Shown: positions 47,997 to 58,357 of the stretch, piece by piece
How positions within the stretch are numbered: the stretch's first letter is position 1
Layout of the letters: each line of letters begins with the position of its first letter
Source: Calorimonas adulescens
Lineage (GTDB): Bacteria > Bacillota > Thermoanaerobacteria > Thermoanaerobacterales > UBA4877
Direction of reading: 5' to 3'
DNA length: 64,000 nt
Assembly: GCF_008274215.1 (NCBI RefSeq)
Contig: NZ_VTPS01000012.1
Location: 34,022-98,021, forward strand
The notes under the pieces: model-generated
What the model saw: only the letters and a program-made list of their open reading frames with translations
What the model was told of the DNA's origin: nothing
The model's database searches: none
Made by a program: the position numbers and the translations under genes

Positions 47997-50900
47997 TTAT
48001 GTTCCAGTCCTTTTTGCTGATTCTTGACTTACTATTTCCTTAAATCTCCTATAGCCATCAACCCAATCAAAAGCGATGTCATCTGAAACTTTTGCAAAAT
48101 GCTTCTTAGCACATTTTATCTTAGCATCTTCAACCCGTGTCAAGTCTTTCTTTTCTTTATCGCATTTAGTTTCTACAATAAAATACAGTTTGGCGTTTGT
48201 GTCATCTATCCTGTAAATAACTGCCCAATCAGGAGAGTAATTGCCATAAGGAGTATCAATCGTAAGACCACCTTTTTTCAATTTTGTAAAGAGCAGTACA
48301 TCCGGATCTGTATCTAAACTTCTGGCAAATTCATACTCGCCGTCACTGTCAACTTTAATATATTTATATAAAGCCTTTTTATAGTCTTCATTAGTCTTAT
48401 AAACACGTTTATTATCAAGCATATAGCGCTCAATCTCTTCAACAGCAAATATTGTATTTTCTTGAAATACATATCCGTCAATTACCTCATAATCAATATT
48501 TTTTACCTCATATTCTGTAAGCTTATCTAATATCAATTTCATAACCTCATCCAGTACAGCCTGTTTTTGCAGCAATCTCTTATTTTCTAAACCAGCAATA
48601 ATTTTAAAAATAGCTTTTCTAGGAAGCATGGTATGGTGCATTAAATAATTTACAATTTCAAAATCCGTTTTAGTGACCTCAATGCCTTCATCTTTTAAAG
48701 ATATGCTCGTTTCAGCCGCATCAGCTAATTTAAACATTCTTGAATCACCATATTCAGCTCTTCCCTCTGCCACCATAAATTCCCGCCGTAGCGTTTTAAA
48801 TTTCAAATTATCGTTAATTTCAGAAATACACTCAGAAATAAATTGTTCACTATCTATTTTAACTTTATATACGGTCCTTTTCACAATGCGTTCACGCAAT
48901 TCATTCCATAATTTCTGAAATTCCCTTTCTGTAACAAAACTATGATAACCATTAGGAACAGGCTCTTCATCGCCGTTTTTAATTTCAATTCTTTTGCTAC
49001 CTTTTTCTTGCATTTTCTCAACAAACTTTTCTTTAATGCTCTTTTCATAAGTTTTTAACACAGGATTTTCAAATTCATAGTATAAAATCTCCGCAGCATC
49101 TTTTGTCAGTTCATTATTCTTTGCATCAATAATCCCAGCTTTAACTAATTCTGATTTAAAAGCTTCTATCGTTTCTGCTACAAGCATATCTTTTGGAACA
49201 CCAGCTTCTTCGAGTGTCATGTATATAACATCATAAGTCACTTCTTCTTTATCAAAACCGGCTTCATCATTGAAGTCTTTCTGCAGCATTTCGGCAAAAT
49301 GGTCATAATAATCGTTAGCCACAACAGTCAAAACATTTATATCACTGTCAAAGCACCTATTGCCGTATATATCAACAGGCAACCTCAAACCTCTCCCTAT
49401 CTCTTGTTTTTTTGCAATCTCCGAGCTTCCCTTTTTCAGTGTACAAAGCTGAAATACATTAGGGTTGTCCCATCCTTCTCTTAGGGCTGAATGTGAGAAA
49501 ATAAAAGCCAAAGGTTCTTCAAAGGATATAAGTTCATCCTTTTTTTCAAGGATAAGTTGAATTCCTCTTTCAATGTCTTCCTGCGATTTAGCCTTCATCT
49601 GTAATTCATCTTTTGACCAATCAAAGTCTTCAATTTCTATTTCGTTATTCTTCTTGTCCCTTGCAAAATACCCTTCTCTCACCTTTTGAACATTCTTATA
49701 TTCCGGGAATAGCTCAGGATATTTCTTAAATACTTCGTTGTACCTTGGGTCATGGATAATTCTTTCGTACTCTTCATCAAAAATTTTAGCGTAAATTCCT
49801 CTTCCATCAGGTGACTCACTATCGCGGAAGTTTTTGACCGCATCAATGAAAAATAACGATAAAACTTTTATTTTATAACCTTTCTCAAGGATTTTTAGCT
49901 GTTTTTGAAAGTGCGCCTGTATAGTAAGCCTTATCTGTATCCTTATTAAATCTAATTCATCGACATCGTAATTGTTCTCACCTTCTTTAAGTACAAGTAC
50001 ATTATCACCGCTGCCTATTTTTAGTCCGTTTATTTTATGCGGATCTTCCAATACAATCATATTTCTATACTGTGGAAGACCCCCTGACAATTCATATAGA
50101 CTGGCCCCTTTAAGTACATTGAAAGTTTTAAGTCTTATGCCTTTACCATGCTCACTACAAAAAATCTCTATTTTAGCTTTAAAATCTTTTGTAAACTCTA
50201 CATAGCGAACATAATTATACTCTTTACTGATGCTGCCGTATACCGTTTTAACTTCAATCTTTTTCACAAGATCTTGATTATATGCTTCGTACGAATCCAG
50301 TTTGTATACCTGATTGTAAAGCTTCTTGTGTGTAGCCGAATATCTTAAAATAAACAATGGGTTCAATTCTTCAATCGCTTGCAAAGAGGCACTTTTTCGC
50401 CTTCCACTTCCTTCAAGCCTTTGAGGCTCATCAATAATAACAATAGGATTCACATATTTAAGCATTTCCCAAAGTATTTTACCTCTTTCGTCTTCCTTTC
50501 GTATCTTATTGGTATCTTTATTAAAAGCCTGGATATTCATTATAGCGATGCGCAAATCCCTTGCTTCCACAAAATCATCTAACTTTCCCATATTGCTTGA
50601 ATCATAGACAAAAGCATATTTAGATATATCTAAACCATTATAAAGAGTTTTAAAATGATCTCTTAACATTTCAATACTTTTCTCTATACCTTTTCTTATC
50701 GCTATTGTAGGAACTACTATGATAAACTTCATGAAATTGTAGGCTTCATAAAGCTCAAGTATAGTGCGTAAATATACGTATGTTTTACCAGTACCTGTTT
50801 CCATTTCAATAGTAAAGTTATACCCGGAATCGAGAGTACTACTTGGAAAAAGCATATTCTCATGCTGTATATTACGCAAATTTTCAAGTATTTTACTATG

Positions 50901-51086
50901 ACCTAAGTCAAGACGGTTTCTAACTGGATCACCTTCAAATAATTTTTTAATGTGTTTAACCGCACCGCGATATATTACATCACCAAGTTCCTTGTCCTGA
51001 CCTTCAAATAACCCTATAACAGAATCTATAGCCTTTCGCTGGTATGGAAGTTTATCATCAAAATTAAAAACAATTCTATGAGCCAT
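47997..51086 (-). CDS. Type III restriction endonuclease Res subunit
   Basis: ATP-dependent restriction subunit. Superfamily 2 motifs: ETGTGKT (96-102), IIDEPQ (217-222), SATH, then GRGLRLPV. Near the C terminus a PD-(D/E)XK-type nuclease is suggested by SPDWAVIY followed by YFIVETKCDK. Length 1029 is typical. It follows the mod gene by 14 bases and should act with it. Both nuclease and helicase motifs look intact. Confidence 0.9.
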   Translation of the reverse strand: MAHRIVFNFDDKLPYQRKAIDSVIGLFEGQDKELGDVIYRGAVKHIKKLFEGDPVRNRLDLGHSKILENLRNIQHENMLFPSSTLDSGYNFTIEMETGTGKTYVYLRTILELYEAYNFMKFIIVVPTIAIRKGIEKSIEMLRDHFKTLYNGLDISKYAFVYDSSNMGKLDDFVEARDLRIAIMNIQAFNKDTNKIRKEDERGKILWEMLKYVNPIVIIDEPQRLEGSGRRKSASLQAIEELNPLFILRYSATHKKLYNQVYKLDSYEAYNQDLVKKIEVKTVYGSISKEYNYVRYVEFTKDFKAKIEIFCSEHGKGIRLKTFNVLKGASLYELSGGLPQYRNMIVLEDPHKINGLKIGSGDNVLVLKEGENNYDVDELDLIRIQIRLTIQAHFQKQLKILEKGYKIKVLSLFFIDAVKNFRDSESPDGRGIYAKIFDEEYERIIHDPRYNEVFKKYPELFPEYKNVQKVREGYFARDKKNNEIEIEDFDWSKDELQMKAKSQEDIERGIQLILEKKDELISFEEPLAFIFSHSALREGWDNPNVFQLCTLKKGSSEIAKKQEIGRGLRLPVDIYGNRCFDSDINVLTVVANDYYDHFAEMLQKDFNDEAGFDKEEVTYDVIYMTLEEAGVPKDMLVAETIEAFKSELVKAGIIDAKNNELTKDAAEILYYEFENPVLKTYEKSIKEKFVEKMQEKGSKRIEIKNGDEEPVPNGYHSFVTEREFQKLWNELRERIVKRTVYKVKIDSEQFISECISEINDNLKFKTLRREFMVAEGRAEYGDSRMFKLADAAETSISLKDEGIEVTKTDFEIVNYLMHHTMLPRKAIFKIIAGLENKRLLQKQAVLDEVMKLILDKLTEYEVKNIDYEVIDGYVFQENTIFAVEEIERYMLDNKRVYKTNEDYKKALYKYIKVDSDGEYEFARSLDTDPDVLLFTKLKKGGLTIDTPYGNYSPDWAVIYRIDDTNAKLYFIVETKCDKEKKDLTRVEDAKIKCAKKHFAKVSDDIAFDWVDGYRRFKEIVSQESAKRTGT

Positions 51087-51100
51087 ATAGTCACCTTCTT

Positions 51101-52978
51101 CTAAATAAACTCAACTCTATATGAGATTTCCTTGCCTTGGTTGTGCTTTTTTAATTGTACATCTAATCTATTCATCGTATTAATTTTTAATGAAATATCA
51201 TCATCAAAAGCACTATCGCGAAAAATGACTTTTAAAGGCTTTGGTTCTATTTCCGCAATTTTATCTACTACTTCATTTGTCACCTTTTCTTCAAGGCAAA
51301 CTACAACACTGTCGGCAAATATGTAAGTCCTTTCACCAATGTGTGATAGTTTTTCAATCTTTGAAGTAAGAGGGAAATCTCTGTGCCTAAGCATAATTTC
51401 ATATACCACATCGATATCAGTAAAACCGGGATTAAAATCAAGGGCATCTTTTGTAGCTGAACTTTCTTCAATTCTGATTTGCCCTGACTTAATCGCCTCA
51501 CTTGTCCATCGAATGTTTGTATCACCAACGCGGAAAACCTTAAAGCCAACATCAAGGTTCTCTATACCTTCCTTATCCTTGAATTCTTCTTTTATCTTTT
51601 CACCGGCGCGACGGATGCGTTCTTTGCCGATTTCACATATATTTTTAAAACCTGCTTTGTAGGCCTCAGATTTTTCATCACAAGGTTCAGGAAGTTGGAC
51701 CATTATAAACTTACGGTTGCCACCATCTTCAGCGTTAAGCTGCATAACTGCGTGTGCAGTTGTAGCTGAGCCGGAGAAAAAGTCGAGAATAATCATTTTA
51801 CTATCGTTTAGAAGTTTTATTAAATTTGAAATAAGTTTAACTGATTTTGGATAAGAAAAAATTTTATCACTATTAAATAGTTCATTAATATCTTGTTTTC
51901 CTTCAATAGTCCCTCCAAAATTAGTTGTAAGACTTCTAGCTTTTTTACCTCTTTCATTCAATCTCTGTTTAAATTGTATAGACCAACTTCCATCATCTTT
52001 TTTTACAAATCTTATTTCTCCGCTTTTTAAATCTTCTTCAAATCTTTCTTTTGAGCGTATCCAATCACCATTTATAATAGTTCCATCTGGAGCCACAATA
52101 TCGTAATTTATAGGATTTTTTAGACCTGGCCTTGCAAAAGTATCCCAAAAATATCTACCGAATTTATCTTTTTCCTTATACCTTTTTAAATATTCTTCAT
52201 CATGTTCAATAAACATTTCGTCTAAGTAGATAATATCTTTACAATAAACTAAAATATAATCATGTTCTTTTACTATGTATTTACTATCACTTCCACCGCC
52301 AATCTTTGACTGTCTGATAAATAAACCGACTAAATTATCCTCTCCAAATATTTCATCACAAATCATTCTAAGATTATCCACTTCATTATCATCAATGCTG
52401 ATAAAAATAACCCCGTCATCTGTAAGTAAATCCTTTGCTACTTTTAATCTGGGATACATCATATTAAGCCAATTAGAGTGAAACCTTGCCGAACTCCTTT
52501 GGTTTTTTATCAACCTCTCCCCATCTTCACTGACTTCTCCTTCCTCTATATCGCTTATTTCTTTAAGTTTGCTGTAATCATCTTTATATACAAAATCATT
52601 TCCCGTGTTATACGGTGGATCAATATAAATCATCTTTATCCTACCATAGTATGAATTCCTGAGCAGTTTCAAAACTTCTAAGTTATCTCCTTCAATGTAT
52701 AAATTCTCCGTCGTCTCCGGATTCTTACTGTCTTCAGGCACATACTTAAGCGTCCTTCCTGCTATATCCAAATTAGCCAGCTGTTTAGCCAGTGTCTTCC
52801 CTGGCCATGTAAGTTCATATTTTTCTTTGCCTACTTCTTCAAACTGGCCAAGTTCCTGTTTTAAAGCATCAAAATCAACCTGTCCGTCCTTCACCGCAGC
52901 AGGAAAAAGTTTTGCAAGCTTTTTTACATTTTCATTTACTGGATTGTAAATTTCCTGCGATATTTTCTTTAATTCCAT
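51101..52978 (-). CDS. Type III DNA adenine methyltransferase Mod subunit
   Basis: Beta-class N6-adenine methyltransferase that gives the system its site specificity. The catalytic DPPYNTGND is at 120-128. The SAM-binding motif I appears later as LDFFSGSATTAHA, the order expected for the beta class. The variable region between them (about 200-390) should read the DNA site. GGAGGC precedes the ATG. Sandwiched between the DUF4391 and res genes on the same strand. Confidence 0.9.
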   Translation of the reverse strand: MELKKISQEIYNPVNENVKKLAKLFPAAVKDGQVDFDALKQELGQFEEVGKEKYELTWPGKTLAKQLANLDIAGRTLKYVPEDSKNPETTENLYIEGDNLEVLKLLRNSYYGRIKMIYIDPPYNTGNDFVYKDDYSKLKEISDIEEGEVSEDGERLIKNQRSSARFHSNWLNMMYPRLKVAKDLLTDDGVIFISIDDNEVDNLRMICDEIFGEDNLVGLFIRQSKIGGGSDSKYIVKEHDYILVYCKDIIYLDEMFIEHDEEYLKRYKEKDKFGRYFWDTFARPGLKNPINYDIVAPDGTIINGDWIRSKERFEEDLKSGEIRFVKKDDGSWSIQFKQRLNERGKKARSLTTNFGGTIEGKQDINELFNSDKIFSYPKSVKLISNLIKLLNDSKMIILDFFSGSATTAHAVMQLNAEDGGNRKFIMVQLPEPCDEKSEAYKAGFKNICEIGKERIRRAGEKIKEEFKDKEGIENLDVGFKVFRVGDTNIRWTSEAIKSGQIRIEESSATKDALDFNPGFTDIDVVYEIMLRHRDFPLTSKIEKLSHIGERTYIFADSVVVCLEEKVTNEVVDKIAEIEPKPLKVIFRDSAFDDDISLKINTMNRLDVQLKKHNQGKEISYRVEFI

Positions 52979-52994
52979 CCTTCATGCCTCCTGG

Positions 52995-53717
52995 CTATTT
53001 TATAAAGCCGTTTAATGTATCAATACAGCTTTTAATTTCTCCGTTTATTCTTGCCTTTTCAGACATTGTTGCTACTAATTTTAAATTAAATTTAAGCTGT
53101 TTAATCTTTTTTAATAGCTTCACAACGTACATTGACTCATCTATATTATAATACACCTTTGAATTGAGAGCTTCCAGTCCTTTGGTCCATATATTCAAAT
53201 TAGCAATAATCATCATTTTTGTAAACATCTCATAATAAAATGTTAACTTATTTGCCCTGTTAATAATTTTTTCATAGCCTATGTATTCATCTATCAATCT
53301 GCCTTTTTCATCCGGCAAATACATAGAAATTGGCAGCGAATAAACAGTATCCTCAATCACTATCTGCTCCTTATCTTGCAGATTAAGCCTTTTGTAAGCT
53401 AAACAATATATACACTCTCCATTTTCACTCCAAAACCTTATGACTGCAAGGGGCTTTATCACTTTTTGCATTATTTCGCCCACAAAAGAACTATCTTTCA
53501 GCATTTTAAGTTTCACATCAAAGTATAATATCACCTGACAGTTGTATTCATCGTTAATAATTGATGGTATTTCTTCCCCTGCAATCTGATATTCAAGTAC
53601 CACTTCCTGAACAGCATCCCTGAACTTTTTCTTTTCCTTAGGCGTCAAATCCGAATTTAAAAAGATTTTCGCATCAAACTTCTTATCAACCTTATATTTT
53701 TCAGGTACTCCCAGCAT
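52995..53717 (-). CDS. DUF4391 protein associated with type III restriction systems
   Basis: 240 residues, soluble, with no catalytic motif I can identify. The PLAVIRFW and CLAYKRLN segments and its position between a large helicase and mod identify it as DUF4391. That family is repeatedly found beside type III mod/res genes. Function is unknown; a structural or regulatory role is inferred. ATG 53717 is chosen for AAAGGAGGG six bases upstream. The upstream helicase frame ends only 13 bases away. Confidence 0.78.
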   Translation of the reverse strand: MLGVPEKYKVDKKFDAKIFLNSDLTPKEKKKFRDAVQEVVLEYQIAGEEIPSIINDEYNCQVILYFDVKLKMLKDSSFVGEIMQKVIKPLAVIRFWSENGECIYCLAYKRLNLQDKEQIVIEDTVYSLPISMYLPDEKGRLIDEYIGYEKIINRANKLTFYYEMFTKMMIIANLNIWTKGLEALNSKVYYNIDESMYVVKLLKKIKQLKFNLKLVATMSEKARINGEIKSCIDTLNGFIK

Positions 53718-53730
53718 AAAAAGCCCTCCT

Positions 53731-56700
53731 TTACTCAATCACAAGGAAGGATACAAGCTCAAAATCATCGCTATCAATATTTTCAAACTGATTTTTATAC
53801 CCGCCAAAGTCAAATATACTTTGCTGAGCCTTCCTGTCTTCTTCACCCTTAATGCCTGCTATAGCCATATTAAGAAGCCTCGAGTAAAAAGACATATCAG
53901 TTGCATTTTTTGTTTTTTTATTAAATATCTCAAAAAGCTCTGGTTCAATTTTATCTCTTCCATAAGCAATCTTTCTAAATTCCTTCAGCGTCTCACGTGC
54001 ACTGCTATTGCCAAAAAGTATTTCCCCATCTTCCGTTACATAAATAAGATAATAAGGATAAATTGAGCTGTCACCTTTAGGCTTTGAATTATCATTCAAA
54101 TGCCTGAAGCAAAAAATGCAGCCCTTCTTTGTTCCATTGGTAACAGAGTAAATCCCTCGGGGAATCCTATTTATTTCTGGATGTTTTTTTATATATCCCG
54201 CTAATTCATATAGATAATCATTCATATTTAAATCAGTAAGCGATATATTGTCATCTAATTCTTCTATATCAACAACCTCTTTCTGCAGCCTTTCCAACTG
54301 TTTCTTCCTAAACAAAAAATCATTCATTTCAGGTGAAAGCAAATCCTCGTCACCTGTTGATGACAGGTTTACGGCCGTCATTTTCTTTTTTACTCTTTGC
54401 TCTAGTTGTAGATATTCATTCAAATCCATGTTCGGAAAAAAATTAATCATTGCAATCTTTTCATTTTTACTGCCTATTCTGTCAATACGTCCAAACCGCT
54501 GTATTAAAATAACAGGATTCCACTGAATATCATAGTTAATAACACAATCACAGTCCTGCAGGTTCTGCCCTTCAGATATACAATCTGTGGCAATAATAAC
54601 ATCAATATGTTTATCCTTCGGAAGATCCTCTCCAGTCTTAGAATGTGGAGAAAAATGTTTAAGTATTGTATTAAAATCCCTACCTATACCCGCAAGAGTA
54701 GTCCTTGGGTCAGCAGAACCAGTCACACAAGCTGTATTTATCCCATGGCGCTTAAGCTCATCGGCAATGGAATCATAGAGATAATTTGCCGTATCAGCAA
54801 AGGCAGTAAAAATAAGAATTTTCCTGTTGCCATCATTGTATGGCGTTTTTATTATTTTATTTATAATAATTTCTTCAAGAATTTTTAACTTTTTATCTCT
54901 TTTATTATTTAATATTTGTTGTACATCCTCCATTATTTTTTCAAGAATATTCCTGTCGTACAACAGATCTTCTATAAAATACTGCTTTAATAGATGATTT
55001 ACATGAATTTCATATTTATAATCAAGAGTAAAATCTTCATCCTCCATATCATCACTGACATCTACTTCAATATCATCAGATAATCCTTTAGACAATACTT
55101 CGATATATCTGTCTATTCTTTCAATAAGCCGTCTAATCGTTTCACCAAAGGCAAACACTGAACTTTCTAATCTTTTAAACAAATTAAATCTGTGAAGAAT
55201 TGCCGTTATAAGCTCCCTTTGTTCGTGATAAAATATTACCCTATCATCATAAACTGTTTGGTACTTTTCACGGTAATAATCACGATATTCCGGTTTTATA
55301 TATGACATTGGTGAGTAAACTGCTAGTTTTAGCCGCTCTATTAGTTCATTAGTTTCTTTAAACTTAAGTAATTCTTCCTCAGTATCTATCTCAGGATGAT
55401 ATGTCTCCGGAGGTAGTTTTTGAGGAAATTTACCTATATCATCATTACCGTAGTACATAGTAATATGTTTTCGGCTTCTAGCAATAGTTACCATCTCCAA
55501 TAATTTGAAAAACTCTGACGGAAGTCTATCTAAAAGTTCGCTTTTCTTCCGATCACTTGAATCCATCCACTCGTTGATTTCCTTCTGCGCTTTCTTTAAA
55601 ATATTACTAGTACTTGGTATTCCTTCATCAGCATAAGCTTTATCATTGTCTATATTAATAATACTTAGTTGATTCTTTAAGTCTGTCAAAGAATTATTGA
55701 CAGGAGTAGCAGAAAGCATTAAGACTTTTGTTTTTATTCCCTTCTTTATAATGTCATTAATTAGCCTTCCATAACGCGTCGTCCGTTCTGGATCGTCGCT
55801 TCTGTTTCTAAAATTATGCGATTCATCAATTACAAGCAAATCGTAATTACCCCAATTTATGCGTGAAAGATCGAGACCGCTGCGGGTTCTTCCATATCGT
55901 CTCGATAAATCAGTGTGACAGACAATGTCAAAAGCAAATCTATCTTTTGCAAAACGATTATCTATATACGAATTTCTAAAGGAATCCCAGTTTTCAAAAA
56001 GCTTTGCCGGTGTTAAGACCAAGACTTTATGCTGGCGCAATTCATAATATTTAATCACAGCAAGTGCCTCAAAGGTCTTGCCGAGGCCTACACTATCTGC
56101 AATAATACAACCATTATACTTTTCTATTTTACGTATTGCAGATACAACTGCATCTTTTTGAAACTTAAAAAGGCTCTTCCAAATCTCTGTATCCTTAAAA
56201 CCTATTCGGTCATTTTCAAATATTTCAAGATTTTCATCTATTTGATTGCCAAAAAGCTCGTTAAGAGTAAAAAAATACAAAAATTCTGGGGCATATTCTT
56301 TGTATATAAAATTCAACCCTTCCAACAATTGTTTTTTAAAATCTTCTGTAAAATCGTTACTGTTCCAAAGTAAGTCGAAATTCTTTTTAAGCTGTGCAAT
56401 TTGGGCCTTATCGGTCAACTCGACATTTAAATTAATAGTCTTAAATAAATCCAAAGTCCTTTTCTTTACTATTTCAAGTGAAGAATCACCAAAAACTGCA
56501 TAATCATCATCAACAAGCAAAAAATTACTTTTTACTGTTGCGCGATTCTTCACTTTTCTAACATTTACGTATTTATCTATAAAATCATACATGCTTTTAG
56601 CTTTATTAAGATGGCCAAGTTTATTTTTTTCAATAATATCATAAGAATTAAAAAGCAAATCATTTACAGAACGGCTTATTTCAAACTCCCGAGATATTTC

Positions 56701-56898
56701 TTTGCCTGATGGTATATATGAAGAGTCTCTTATAATAAGGTTTATCTCTTTGACCTTTCTCATATTATCTTTTAATTCTGAGAACACTGATAAAGTTAGT
56801 TTATCATTAACTATATCAACAACACTGTTACTTTTATTTTTAAGTACATCATTTATTTTAGCAACTAATTGCTCATTTGAATTTATTATTCCGCTCAA
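53731..56898 (-). CDS. SNF2-type helicase with PLD-like N-terminal remnant
   Basis: 1055-residue superfamily 2 ATPase. Walker A lies in DSVGLGKT (about 268-275), DEAH-type box IDESH (about 357-361), then LSATPVNN and a helicase C domain with GQNLQD and QRFGRIDRIG. At about 122-142 the segment KSNFLLVDDDYAVFGDSSL resembles a phospholipase D half-site (HxK...D...GS) but lacks its His. A catalytically dead PLD fold is therefore possible. TTG 56898 has GGGGG seven bases upstream; ATG 56925 has none. It is first in the operon with DUF4391, mod and res, and suggests an expanded or DISARM-like defence system. Confidence 0.82.
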   Translation of the reverse strand: MSGIINSNEQLVAKINDVLKNKSNSVVDIVNDKLTLSVFSELKDNMRKVKEINLIIRDSSYIPSGKEISREFEISRSVNDLLFNSYDIIEKNKLGHLNKAKSMYDFIDKYVNVRKVKNRATVKSNFLLVDDDYAVFGDSSLEIVKKRTLDLFKTINLNVELTDKAQIAQLKKNFDLLWNSNDFTEDFKKQLLEGLNFIYKEYAPEFLYFFTLNELFGNQIDENLEIFENDRIGFKDTEIWKSLFKFQKDAVVSAIRKIEKYNGCIIADSVGLGKTFEALAVIKYYELRQHKVLVLTPAKLFENWDSFRNSYIDNRFAKDRFAFDIVCHTDLSRRYGRTRSGLDLSRINWGNYDLLVIDESHNFRNRSDDPERTTRYGRLINDIIKKGIKTKVLMLSATPVNNSLTDLKNQLSIINIDNDKAYADEGIPSTSNILKKAQKEINEWMDSSDRKKSELLDRLPSEFFKLLEMVTIARSRKHITMYYGNDDIGKFPQKLPPETYHPEIDTEEELLKFKETNELIERLKLAVYSPMSYIKPEYRDYYREKYQTVYDDRVIFYHEQRELITAILHRFNLFKRLESSVFAFGETIRRLIERIDRYIEVLSKGLSDDIEVDVSDDMEDEDFTLDYKYEIHVNHLLKQYFIEDLLYDRNILEKIMEDVQQILNNKRDKKLKILEEIIINKIIKTPYNDGNRKILIFTAFADTANYLYDSIADELKRHGINTACVTGSADPRTTLAGIGRDFNTILKHFSPHSKTGEDLPKDKHIDVIIATDCISEGQNLQDCDCVINYDIQWNPVILIQRFGRIDRIGSKNEKIAMINFFPNMDLNEYLQLEQRVKKKMTAVNLSSTGDEDLLSPEMNDFLFRKKQLERLQKEVVDIEELDDNISLTDLNMNDYLYELAGYIKKHPEINRIPRGIYSVTNGTKKGCIFCFRHLNDNSKPKGDSSIYPYYLIYVTEDGEILFGNSSARETLKEFRKIAYGRDKIEPELFEIFNKKTKNATDMSFYSRLLNMAIAGIKGEEDRKAQQSIFDFGGYKNQFENIDSDDFELVSFLVIE

Positions 56899-57025
56899 CT
56901 TGCTTCCCCCAGTTAGGCCTCTCATGTTTTCTTACTTGTCATAACTATTTTTATAAGTTATTATCAACACATTTATTTTCTATATCCACAACTAAAAATC
57001 CTTCTTTTCTTAAAAAATGTATTAT

Positions 57026-57053
57026 AAAAAGGGCTTAATAAACCCTTTTTATA
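57026..57053 (-). terminator. Terminator after the Csx11-type operon
   Basis: AAAAAGGG/CCCTTTTT stem with a 9-nt loop and T-rich flank on the minus strand, just past the stop codon at 57062. Confidence 0.75.
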
Positions 57054-57061
57054 AAATAGTT

Positions 57062-57910
57062 TTATTCTATTTCCTTAAACAAACCTTTATTAAGCGAGTA
57101 TTTATCACTTTTATTTACTTTAACATTGCTACCAGGGACAAAACATAAAGTAAACTCTTGACCATTATCTTGATCATCATTTTTATTCGACATGATTTTA
57201 TTGAAATCTAATTCAGCAATAGTTCGATATTTCCCTTTAAGCAGGTCAACACCACCAACTTCAATATAATTTCTTATTGAATTGTAAATTTTATTACTGT
57301 TTTCCATCAAACAACCATTCTCATCAATTTGCCACTTTGCCAGATATTCTTTTTTTATTTCTCGGACATCGTCTAATTCTAATCTTCCAAACCCATATCT
57401 ACCATCGCCACCAATAACAATTTCCAGACCCTTCAATAGATAATTTTGGGGTATATTTTCATCTTCCAATTTTATAAGACCTGTCCAAAAAACCTGTTTA
57501 TTATTATCCTTGCTTTTAGGAAGCATTATTTCTGTTTCATGAAGTGATTCATCTTTCGCACTTTTTGTAATTGAAACTATTGCTGTTGATACAAACGTGT
57601 CAGTAAGCTTCCTTCTTAATTCCTCTTCAGTATATTCTCCATAATATAACTTTCCATGTTCGAATTTGGGAAAAAGCCCTTTACTTTCATCAAAATAAGG
57701 ATAAAAGCAAGTTATCATTTCGAATTTCTTTTTAACATCATTAAACACCTTTTCCGTTCCACCATTTTTTAATCCATAATCATTAACCAGGGCACCCCAC
57801 ATAGTGTATCCAGGAATAAATAATTCTGTTTCCGATACTACACCATAGTTGTATTTTCCTATATGAAATGGACCTAATTGTTTAAAAACAAGTTTGTACC
57901 ACTTACTCAT
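57062..57910 (-). CDS. Type III RAMP subunit, Cas5 group (Cmr3/Csx10-like)
   Basis: RAMP protein expected to bind the crRNA 5' handle and contact the large subunit. The opening FKQLGPFHIGK and LFIPGYTMWGALVNDYG, and the late GGDGRYGFGRLEL loop, are Cas5-group features. ATG 57910 has GGTGAT just upstream and overlaps the small-subunit stop by eight bases. Last gene of the five-gene operon. Exact family (Cmr3, Csm4 or Csx10) cannot be settled by eye. Confidence 0.7.
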   Translation of the reverse strand: MSKWYKLVFKQLGPFHIGKYNYGVVSETELFIPGYTMWGALVNDYGLKNGGTEKVFNDVKKKFEMITCFYPYFDESKGLFPKFEHGKLYYGEYTEEELRRKLTDTFVSTAIVSITKSAKDESLHETEIMLPKSKDNNKQVFWTGLIKLEDENIPQNYLLKGLEIVIGGDGRYGFGRLELDDVREIKKEYLAKWQIDENGCLMENSNKIYNSIRNYIEVGGVDLLKGKYRTIAELDFNKIMSNKNDDQDNGQEFTLCFVPGSNVKVNKSDKYSLNKGLFKEIE

Positions 57911-58319
57911 CTTTATCACCAAGTGCTTTCGCATGATATCGAGCATAAATTAGGGCCCTTTCAAGAGCATCTTTGAAAAAAAGTAGATCGGGCAAATTCT
58001 CTGATAATTTTTCGAAAAATTTTTCTTCTCTATAATTAGCTTCATTATTTCCTATATTACCATATTTATTTGAAAGCAAAAAAGGTTTTAACGAAGCCAC
58101 AGGTTTGTCAATGAAAATCTCTTTATAGGATTTATCATCTTTGCCTTTGCTTAGACAGTAAACATAATAGGCATATACACCATCGTTTGCTAAAACTCCC
58201 AAAGCTTTATCAATATGATTTATTAGATTTTTTCTTATTCGTTTATCTTGCTGCTTATATATCCCGTCTACTATTTCAAATCCTAATTTATTAAGCTCTG
58301 CATCAAGATTGCTGCTCAT
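57903..58319 (-). CDS. Type III small subunit, Cmr5-like (Cas11)
   Basis: 138 residues, helical, with a VYAYYVYCLSKGK segment reminiscent of Cmr5 and a C-terminal DALERALIYARYHAKALG helix. Position between Cas7- and Cas5-type RAMP genes supports a small-subunit role. ATG 58319 has AAGGAGG eight bases upstream; the longer frame to 58355 lacks support. Confidence 0.65.
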   Translation of the reverse strand: MSSNLDAELNKLGFEIVDGIYKQQDKRIRKNLINHIDKALGVLANDGVYAYYVYCLSKGKDDKSYKEIFIDKPVASLKPFLLSNKYGNIGNNEANYREEKFFEKLSENLPDLLFFKDALERALIYARYHAKALGDKDE

Positions 58320-58357
58320 TTTTTGTTCCTCCTTCACTATAAGATTTGTCACCATCG

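Noticed and set aside
53731..56898. Calling the cluster a complete DISARM system
   Set aside because: The DUF1998 and PLD proteins (drmB, drmC) and a drmA-like helicase are not present; mod and res are plainly type III.
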